NCBI GenBank assembly: GCA_035286785.1
Contig: DATECS010000025.1
Span: 1-20,497 of the forward strand
DNA length: 20,497 nucleotides
Origin: UBA11386 sp035286785
GTDB taxonomy: Bacteria > Planctomycetota > Planctomycetia > Pirellulales > Thermoguttaceae
Direction: 5' to 3'
Below the pieces are notes generated by a model that worked only from the letters and a program-made list of their open reading frames with translations, had not been told where the DNA came from and searched no databases. The position numbers were made by a program, and so were the translations under genes. Positions 16,001 to 20,497 of the stretch are shown in pieces; the first letter of the stretch is position 1, and the number at the start of each line of letters is the position of its first letter.

Positions 16001-16574
16001 TCGCCAGCCGCTGCACTTCGAGCCCGTTGTTTTGGATCTCTAGAAAATATCGGTCGCCGAACAGGTCGCGATACCAGGCGGCCGCCTTCGCCGCTTCGTC
16101 GAGTCCGGCCGCCCCGCCGCGGAGGATCGCGCGGCTCACCTCGCTCGACGCGCAGCCGCTGAGACAAATGAGCCCCTCGTTGTGCTCGGCCAGCAATTCC
16201 TTGTCGATCCGCGGCCGAAAATAAAAACCTTCGAGAAACGCCGACGAGGCCAGTTTCAACAGGTTGCCGTAGCCCGTCCGATTTTGGGCCAACAGCGTCA
16301 AGTGAAAGCTGGCCTCCTTCATGCTGCCCGCTTCGCGTTGGGTGCGCGAGCCCGGCGCGACGTAGGCCTCGTAGCCGAGAATCGGATTGACTTCGAGCTT
16401 TTTGGCCTTCTGATAAAACTCGAGCGTCCCGTGCAGATTGCCGTGGTCCGTCAGCGCCAGCGAGTTCATGCCCAACTCTTGCGCGCGAGCCAGCAACCGG
16501 TCGAGCGTACCCGCGCCGTCCAAGAGACTATAGTGACTATGGCAATGAAGATGAACAAACGGCGGAGAACTCAT
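13053..16574 (-). CDS. dnaE: DNA polymerase III alpha subunit, DnaE type, with intact PHP domain
   Basis: Replicative polymerase catalytic subunit, 1173 residues, the normal DnaE length. The N-terminal PHP domain keeps all nine metal ligands known from DnaE enzymes with PHP proofreading: His10, His12, Asp19, His44, Glu69, His91, Cys141, Asp211, His213. The polymerase catalytic aspartates are Asp412 and Asp414 in PDIDIDF and Asp564 in KMDFLGLRNLTI. A helix-hairpin-helix region lies around 840-895, an internal beta-clamp-binding motif QKSLF is at 924-928, and an OB fold follows from about 1010 (VTLGGMIGSLKLAH). The start is ATG at 16574 with GGAGG six bases upstream; an in-frame extension of 26 codons lacks similarity. 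The gene is solitary. The large antisense open frames over it are shadows. Confidence 0.97.
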   Translation of the reverse strand: MSSPPFVHLHCHSHYSLLDGAGTLDRLLARAQELGMNSLALTDHGNLHGTLEFYQKAKKLEVNPILGYEAYVAPGSRTQREAGSMKEASFHLTLLAQNRTGYGNLLKLASSAFLEGFYFRPRIDKELLAEHNEGLICLSGCASSEVSRAILRGGAAGLDEAAKAAAWYRDLFGDRYFLEIQNNGLEVQRLATEGCVELSRRLGIPLVATSDVHYVNREDAEAQDVLLCINTGKFRTDVNRMRMEGNEFYLRSPAEMYAAFPGMEDAVRRTQEIADSVRIELNLGERHFPMFVPPEGKTSEDYLRELCYKGLRERYADRPDRCAGGELSEEVVARLERELRVINKLGFPNYFLIVWDVVRFARSAGIAATARGSGVGSLVCYGLYLSHVCPLQYDLLFERFLDESRIEAPDIDIDFEKERRAEVLHYVKKQYGTENVAQIGTFGTLAARASVRDTGRALGLPIARVDSVVAKVPEELKITLPKALEKSDDLRKAYDSDVEVRELLDLAKQIEGLARNVGTHACAVVIADRPLVNYVPLQHVSGKEEVVTQWAYADVEAAGLLKMDFLGLRNLTILSKVVELIEQTTGRRVDPYKFPLDDKETFELLCRGETKGIFQLESGGIRDLLQRMKPDHFRDIIATAALYRPGPLEGGMVEDYIEVKHGRQEAVYPHPVMRDILEETHGVMVYQEQVMRLLNRLGGIELASAYTCIKAISKKKRAMIAKFREEFVEGVQANGLSKREGEELFGLVEKFAGYGFNKSHSTAYALIAYMTAYLKAHYPIEFMAALLSSDITGRNFKKKDSLVEHLEDCQRMLIEVLPPDVNRSGVDFGVRDGKILFALSAIKGCGGGAAEAIERQRKEGGPYRSLFDFCERLDPGTVNRTAIETLIKAGAFDSLGARRAQWFAVVERAIQSGAAAASDRRRGQKSLFGDVGEEESSGAASSLPDVAEWNERDRLAKEKEVLGFYLTSHPLAEYKEMLDQFCSHSTAQAASLRHRTEVTLGGMIGSLKLAHTKNPKPGKPSKYAMFDLEDHAGLIRCITWPEQYAELAALIQPDAILIVRGAVDKRPGSEEANLIVNDLIPLEDAPSRLTSGIRVRIIEQAHGQRGLEQLHEILRGYPGACPLHLHLALADGTQVTCRCKKGVEINAEMRRRVDELLGPGNVRMVAATRGNGR

Positions 16575-16641
16575 CCGTGGCCTCCGGGATGGGCGGAACA
16601 GAGAATGCCGAAGTATTCGGCAATTATGTCCCGTGCGCGGC

Positions 16642-16663
16642 GTGGGGAGCAAGCCCCTCCCAC
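16642..16663. repeat. Short palindrome (family E)
   Basis: GTGGGGAG-CAAGCC-CCTCCCAC forms a 7-bp stem with one bulge, about 70 nt upstream of the dnaE start and next to the family A array. It probably belongs to another class of intergenic repeat. Confidence 0.5.
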
Positions 16664-16678
16664 TACCGGGTCAGCTTC

Positions 16679-16795
16679 GTAGGCCGGGTCGCGCCCCTTT
16701 GTAGGCCGTGTTGTGACCCTTTGTAGGCCGGGTCGTGACCCGGCAATAAGAAACCACGCGATACCCGAATATTGCCGGGTTTTAACCCGGCCTAC
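16679..16795. repeat. Family A repeat array: three tandem 22-nt units plus one inverted unit
   Basis: Units at 16679-16700, 16701-16722 and 16723-16744 follow each other with an exact 22-nt period, each beginning GTAGGCCG. The third is identical to the unit at 741-762, while the first two are diverged and end in CCTTT. An inverted unit at 16774-16795 (GCCGGGTTTTAACCCGGCC plus TAC) closes the array after a 29-nt spacer. Confidence 0.85.
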
Positions 16796-16905
16796 GAGCA
16801 TTAGCAATTCCCGCGCCGAACCGCCACGTTTTTTTCATGCCGCCTGCCCCCATTATTTCGCCCGTTTCTTGACAAGAAATCTCTTCTCTTCGACCATTCA
16901 CACGC

Positions 16906-16911
16906 TATGAT
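16906..16911 (+). promoter_or_regulatory. Possible -10 element for the plus-strand RNA
   Basis: TATGAT is a 5/6 match to the consensus -10 box and would start a transcript near 16918. There is no good -35 at 16-18 nt; a perfect TTGACA is at 16869-16874 but is 31 nt away. Read as a lead only. Confidence 0.3.
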
Positions 16912-16917
16912 ACACTA

Positions 16918-17222
16918 CAGACGGGCCCCGGGAGTTCTTCCCGCGGCGGGTAATTTACGCCGCCCGGCGGGATTCTCTCGCAAGGCCCGGTTCCAAACAA
17001 CCGATAAGATTGAAACCAAAGCACACAGCGGATAGAAACCTCTTGCCAACAATTCCGACGGAGGTGCCAACCCAATAGCGTGAGCTGGGGTCAACCAAAC
17101 GGCTTGTGCGTATGCACGCCCGACCCCCGCTCTTCTCGCAGCGACGCATCCGGTCGCAATAGGCAAGAGGTTTATTCCACGGCCGCCGGTTTTTCGCACA
17201 GGAAAACCGGCGGCCTTTTTTT
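16918..17222 (+). ncRNA. Candidate free-standing structured RNA of unknown class
   Basis: The core is closed by a perfect 12-bp long-range stem, AAACCTCTTGCC (17036-17047) with GGCAAGAGGTTT (17162-17173). Inside, GAGCTGGGGTC (17082-17092) pairs with GACCCCCGCTC (17122-17132) with one mismatch. That stem is capped by GGC/GCC and GTGC-GTAT-GCAC (17101-17120). The 3' side of the open middle carries a hairpin GCGAC/GTCGC (17141-17157). A strong terminator follows 7 nt after the closing stem. The 5' part also folds: CGGGCC/GGCCCG (16922-16927, 16984-16989) around two small hairpins. No plus-strand protein gene is near. Closing stem, open middle with a 3' side hairpin, and terminal stem-loop recall 6S RNA, but length and sequence do not settle it; it lacks the conserved features I know of RNase P RNA, tmRNA and SRP RNA. 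The 5' end is a guess. Confidence 0.5.
17181..17222 (+). terminator. Strong rho-independent terminator on the plus strand
   Basis: A 13-bp perfect stem (GGCCGCCGGTTTT at 17181-17193, AAAACCGGCGGCC at 17203-17215) with a 9-nt loop is followed by seven T (17216-17222). On the minus strand no T-run follows the stem, so it points rightward and does not serve the LOG gene, which ends at 17313 on the other strand. Confidence 0.92.
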
Positions 17223-17312
17223 GCGCGATAAAAGACCCGCCGCGCAACCACGCGGGACGCGGAACCGGTTAGCCGCCGAGCCCGCTCGACGCAAAGAAAA
17301 TGGAACCACTCT

Positions 17313-18155
17313 CTACCGCCGATGGAAATCCAGAATCGCTCGCCAGGCCTCCTCCGGCGTGTCGGCGTAGTGGAACAGATCGAGGTCGCGGTCCTCGATC
17401 GTGCCTTCGTCGGCCATGAACTCGAAGCCGATGACCCGCTCCCAGTATTTTCGCCCGAAAAGAATGATCGGGATGTGCTGCATGCGGCCCGTCTGGCGGA
17501 GCGTCAGGGCGTCGAACATCTCGTCGATGGTGCCGAACCCGCCGGGGAAAATCACCAGTGCCTTGGCCCGAAGCAGGAAGTGGAGCTTGCGCACGGCGAA
17601 GTAGTGAAACTGAAAACACAGCTCGGGCGTGATGTAGGCGTTGGGCTCCTGCTCCTTGGGCAGCCGGATGTTGAGGCCGGCCGACTTCGCCCCCACGTCG
17701 TGCGCGCCGCGGTTGGCCGCTTCCATAATGCCGGGCCCGCCGCCCGTGGTGATGACGTAGTCGCAGCGGCCCTCGACCTGACACTGCGAAGAAACCAGTC
17801 GGGCGAACTCGCGGGCCGTGTCGTAGTAATGGCTCTTGGCCGCCAGCCGCTCGGCCTGACCCAGCTCGCGGCGGCGCCGCGGGTCGTCGGGCACGCCGGT
17901 CAGCCGAACTCGCAGCTCGTCAAGCCGCTTTTGGGCCACCGCCGGCTCGAGAACCTGGGTGCTGCCGAACACGACGATCGTCGATTCGACGCCCTGCTCG
18001 TGAAGAACCAGATCGGCCTTCAAAAACTCGAGCTCCATCCGCACGTGCCTTAGCTCGGCCGAGTCCATCAATTCGTCGTCGTGATAGGCCACGCGATAGC
18101 TGGGCGACCGAAGAATCCGGTCCACAAGTTCACGGCGGTGTTTGTCGTCGAGCAT
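17313..18155 (-). CDS. LOG-family protein (Rossmann-fold nucleotide phosphoribohydrolase-like)
   Basis: LOG proteins, often mis-annotated as lysine decarboxylases, cleave nucleoside 5'-monophosphates to base and ribose phosphate; characterised members release cytokinins or recycle nucleotides. The 280-residue protein has the two family signatures: GGGPGIMEAANRGA at 138-151 and PGGFGTIDE at 204-212, which contribute the catalytic Arg/Glu region and the phosphate-binding loop. About 120 N-terminal residues precede the fold, as in the longer subfamily. YVITTGGGPG and LVIFPGGFGT are the expected strand-loop transitions. The ATG at 18155 has only a weak GGA upstream. It starts 25 nt after the prepilin peptidase stop, so the two are probably cotranscribed, without an obvious shared function. 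The substrate is not predictable. Confidence 0.92.
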   Translation of the reverse strand: MLDDKHRRELVDRILRSPSYRVAYHDDELMDSAELRHVRMELEFLKADLVLHEQGVESTIVVFGSTQVLEPAVAQKRLDELRVRLTGVPDDPRRRRELGQAERLAAKSHYYDTAREFARLVSSQCQVEGRCDYVITTGGGPGIMEAANRGAHDVGAKSAGLNIRLPKEQEPNAYITPELCFQFHYFAVRKLHFLLRAKALVIFPGGFGTIDEMFDALTLRQTGRMQHIPIILFGRKYWERVIGFEFMADEGTIEDRDLDLFHYADTPEEAWRAILDFHRR

Positions 18156-18180
18156 GATTGTCTATCCAGAGTATTGAAAA

Positions 18181-19170
18181 TTATCGCATGGTTATCTCGC
18201 GGATCGCACTCGCCAAGGGACGCTCGAACGCGATGTAGGCCGGCACGAGAGCCACCAGCCATATCACCGGGCTCACCAACCCACAGCGGAAATAGATTCG
18301 CCGTGCGGCGTGATTCGCCACAGCAAGGAGGGCGACCGCGGTTCCCAGTACGAGCACCGCGAGCGGGCCAAGATAGAGAATCACGCACAACATCGACCAC
18401 AAGATTCCATCGGCGGCAAGGTTTCGTGCTTGCCAAAAGGCCACAATAGAGTCCTGGCGGGTCGATTGTGGGGGCACGGTTGACTGCATCAGGTTTGCGT
18501 CGCGACGGGGAACGAGCCAACCGATCGCTCGTCCCACGGCCAGACCGGCCACAATGAAGACAATTAGTGGAATCAGTTTCCATAGCGGACCGGAATACCA
18601 GAGGTCGATGCGACCGGGGTACAGATACGGACAGAATAGTAACGCGAGAATTGCCACCAGAAACGCTGGCGCAAACAGCTGCACGGGCATCTTCCGTCGA
18701 TCGTGATCAACAAGCGCCGCCGCCAGAAGTGTACATAACAGAAGCAGGTGGAGCGAGTAGAAGCCGACCAGTTCATGTGTTGTGTAGTCGCGAGAAATAA
18801 CCTGCTTGGGCGTTATCGCAATTTCGCGCCCCGGAAAATTCGCCCCGCCGTTGAGTAACTCAATCCACGCCAACCCAAAAAACATCGCCGCCGTGATCGC
18901 CTCGACCAGCGGATAGCGGAGCGAGATCGGTTCGCGGCAGTCGCGGCAGCGGCCGCCTAGCGCGATCCAGCCAAGCACCGGCACGTTGTCGTACCAACGG
19001 ATCGCGTGACCGCACTTTGGGCAGAACGAGCCGGGCCAGGCGAGGTTCTTGCCCGCCGGCAGGCGATAGACCACGACGTTCAAAAAACTGCCGACGCACC
19101 CGCCGACGACGGCGAGCCAAAGGGCGATGATCCATTGCCAGTTCGGAGGTAATCCTGCAAGGTCGATCAA
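18181..19170 (-). CDS. Prepilin peptidase (A24 family) with degenerate GxGD motif
   Basis: A24 enzymes cleave the leader of type IV pilin-like and type II secretion pseudopilin proteins and N-methylate the new N-terminus; integral inner-membrane aspartic proteases. The 329-residue product starts with a membrane segment and GSFLNVVVYRLP (27-38), then the cytoplasmic zinc domain with Cys50, Cys53, Cys75, Cys78 (CPKCGHAIRWYDNVPVLGW, CRDCREPISLRYP). The first catalytic Asp is in LVDHDRRKMP (155 or 157). The second motif, normally GxGD, reads LAADGI (Asp254), keeping the Asp but losing both glycines. A polar insertion (about 221-250) precedes it. About seven hydrophobic segments are present. The TTG start at 19170 has GAGGG nine bases upstream. 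The LOG gene follows closely. Activity is uncertain. Confidence 0.85.
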   Translation of the reverse strand: MIDLAGLPPNWQWIIALWLAVVGGCVGSFLNVVVYRLPAGKNLAWPGSFCPKCGHAIRWYDNVPVLGWIALGGRCRDCREPISLRYPLVEAITAAMFFGLAWIELLNGGANFPGREIAITPKQVISRDYTTHELVGFYSLHLLLLCTLLAAALVDHDRRKMPVQLFAPAFLVAILALLFCPYLYPGRIDLWYSGPLWKLIPLIVFIVAGLAVGRAIGWLVPRRDANLMQSTVPPQSTRQDSIVAFWQARNLAADGILWSMLCVILYLGPLAVLVLGTAVALLAVANHAARRIYFRCGLVSPVIWLVALVPAYIAFERPLASAIREITMR

Positions 19171-19212
19171 AGGAACAGTCCCTCGCGAAAGAATGAACCA
19201 CGTTTCACCGCC

Positions 19213-19230
19213 GGCTTCCGCCCGCGGCTA
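19213..19230. repeat. Short repeat, family D copy 2
   Basis: GGCTTCCGCCCGCGGCTA resembles the unit at 8165-8186. It sits in the 117-nt gap between ubiD and the prepilin peptidase gene. Confidence 0.4.
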
Positions 19231-19287
19231 TTATGGTTTGAATCACATCACCGAAATCCCAAGTTCCCGCCTCACGCCCCTCGCCCC

Positions 19288-20497
19288 CTATATTATGCCA
19301 TGCAACGGCCCGCCCGGAGAGGCCAACTCGTCCACCCGCCGGGTAATCTCGGGGTCTTCGACCAGCGGCGGGGCGTGGTGCGGCTTGGCCCGGGCGTCGA
19401 TCACCAGCGAGCCTTGGCAACCCCAGTGCTTCTGTTCGACGAACGACTCGATCCCGTGGACGTCGGCCGCCGGATTGCTGCGGGTAAACGTGACCCAAAG
19501 CAGGTTGTCCAACGATCGGGCCGCGAATTCCGCGTCATCGACCACGACGACCAGCGGGAATCGGTTGATTGGGTTGTGCCGGTCGAGCGACGCGGCCCAA
19601 CGGGCCACCGCTTGGGGATCGGTTTGATACGCGGAACCACGGACAACCAAAATGCCGGGGTGTGCGACACGGGGGTCGGTCATGGGGCTCGACTGGTTCG
19701 GCTGGGCCACCGCCGCGCTTTGGCCCAGGCACCCAACGCCGTAGGCCAGGCACCCGGGTGTTAAATCCAGCGGCAGTTCGGTGGGCAACTCGCGCACCAC
19801 TGGGCCCGCCGCCGCAAAAACGACTTTCGACCCTTCGCACAACCCAGTGCCGCTGTAGTCGAGCGTGTCGATCGTGGTCTGCGTCTGAAAATGCACATCG
19901 CGCCGCCAGTCGATTCGCGAGAGCACGTGCAATAGAAATGCTTCCACCCGCCGCACGTCGAGCGACGGACCGTCCTCCACGGCCGCGATCCAGAGATACT
20001 TGGCCAGCGAAAGCTGTCCTCGACCGAGGATCGCGTTGGCCTGGGTCAACAGTTCGCGCGGGCGGCGCGGTTCCTGCGGCAAATAGCGATCACTCCCTAG
20101 CGCCAACAGCAGCGGATGCACACCGGCCGCTTCGACGGCGTGAACGGCCCGGACGCCGGGAATCGTGCCCGACACGGCCGGCGCGGTCAGCTCGTGGATC
20201 AATTCGGCGAATATCGAATCCTCTTGCGGCGGACGCCCCACGACCGTAAACGGCCAAATCGCCCCGTCGCGATGATAGACCCGTTCGACCCGAAGCACGG
20301 GAAACTCGTGGGCCAGGCTGTAGTAGCCCAGGTGGTCGCCAAACGGCCCCTCGGGCAACCGCCGTTCGGGATCCAAATACCCGCAGATGCAAAAATCGGC
20401 CTCGGCGGCGATGGGCAGCGGCTCGCGTCCCACGATCATGGCCACCCGTCGTCGCCCCAACACGCCCGCGAAACCCAATTCGCTCATTGCCTCGGGC
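19288..20497 (-). CDS. UbiD-family decarboxylase, C-terminal part, 5' truncated by window edge
   Basis: UbiD enzymes use prenylated FMN, made by UbiX, to decarboxylate aromatic or unsaturated acids, for example in ubiquinone or menaquinone synthesis. About 402 residues are present and the frame stays open to the last base; the ATG at 20485-20487 is internal, since the preceding codons (PEA) continue the fold and the N-terminal domain of some 150-200 residues is missing. Family marks are GYLDPERRLPEGPFGDHLGY, with the Glu of the PEGPFG motif that belongs to the catalytic Glu-Arg-Glu network, then FTVVGRPPQED and, near the end, FPLVVVVDDAEFAARSLDNL and PPLVEDPEITRRV. It may be the first gene of a run with the prepilin peptidase (117-nt gap). 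The pathway cannot be told from this window. Confidence 0.92.
   Translation of the reverse strand, partial: PEAMSELGFAGVLGRRRVAMIVGREPLPIAAEADFCICGYLDPERRLPEGPFGDHLGYYSLAHEFPVLRVERVYHRDGAIWPFTVVGRPPQEDSIFAELIHELTAPAVSGTIPGVRAVHAVEAAGVHPLLLALGSDRYLPQEPRRPRELLTQANAILGRGQLSLAKYLWIAAVEDGPSLDVRRVEAFLLHVLSRIDWRRDVHFQTQTTIDTLDYSGTGLCEGSKVVFAAAGPVVRELPTELPLDLTPGCLAYGVGCLGQSAAVAQPNQSSPMTDPRVAHPGILVVRGSAYQTDPQAVARWAASLDRHNPINRFPLVVVVDDAEFAARSLDNLLWVTFTRSNPAADVHGIESFVEQKHWGCQGSLVIDARAKPHHAPPLVEDPEITRRVDELASPGGPLHGII

Noticed and set aside
16679..16744. Three 22-nt tandem units considered as a CRISPR array
   Set aside because: There are no spacers between the units, the unit is itself palindromic and occurs elsewhere as an inverted pair, and no cas genes are present.
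16869..16911. TTGACA at 16869 with TATGAT at 16906 as a classical sigma-70 promoter
   Set aside because: The spacer is 31 nt, far beyond the usual 16-18. Only the -10 element was kept, at low confidence.
17036..17222. Reading the plus-strand RNA as RNase P RNA, tmRNA or SRP RNA
   Set aside because: I find no GAGGAAAGTCC-type core, no tag-peptide frame or tRNA-like ends, and no SRP domain IV loop sequence.

Overview
The window looks like chromosomal DNA from a planctomycete, probably Pirellulales or a close relative. This is inferred from gene content and style, not from a marker gene. The signs are high G+C, mostly solitary genes separated by short palindromic repeats, a PEP-CTERM secreted protein, a DUF1080 (3-keto-disaccharide hydrolase-like) secreted protein, a Gly/Pro/Asn-rich secreted protein of the type annotated in planctomycetes as mu-protocadherin-like, and GTG/TTG starts with good Shine-Dalgarno sequences.

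Layout. The first 4 kb read on the plus strand: the 3' part of an ATP sulfurylase gene (sat), a full methionyl-tRNA synthetase (metG) and an unrecognised secreted protein. From 4.08 kb to the end every protein gene is on the minus strand. In plus-strand order these are an AroH-type chorismate mutase, an eight-helix membrane protein, a DUF1080 protein, UDP-glucuronate decarboxylase with a 64-residue protein just upstream, acetolactate synthase large subunit (ilvB), the Gly/Pro/Asn-rich secreted protein, the PEP-CTERM protein, DNA polymerase III alpha (dnaE), a LOG-family protein, a prepilin peptidase, and the C-terminal part of a UbiD-family decarboxylase that runs off the right edge.

The genes are mostly housekeeping and belong to unrelated pathways: sulfate activation, tRNA charging, aromatic and branched-chain amino acid synthesis, nucleotide-sugar synthesis, replication and decarboxylation. 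Only a few neighbours look cotranscribed: the 64-residue gene with the decarboxylase (57-nt gap), and prepilin peptidase with LOG (25-nt gap), perhaps preceded by ubiD.

The non-coding DNA is the least ordinary part. At least eight kinds of palindromic or paired-inverted repeat occupy the gaps, several at two loci. One is a perfect 52-nt palindrome nested between longer inverted repeats. Between dnaE and the LOG gene, the plus strand carries what looks like a free-standing structured RNA: a 12-bp long-range stem encloses nested hairpins and is followed at once by a 13-bp perfect terminator hairpin with seven T. No plus-strand protein gene lies before or after it that the terminator could serve. 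The region upstream of the PEP-CTERM gene also holds a compact cluster of hairpins and may be a structured leader. Among the proteins, the prepilin peptidase is notable because its GxGD catalytic motif is degenerate.
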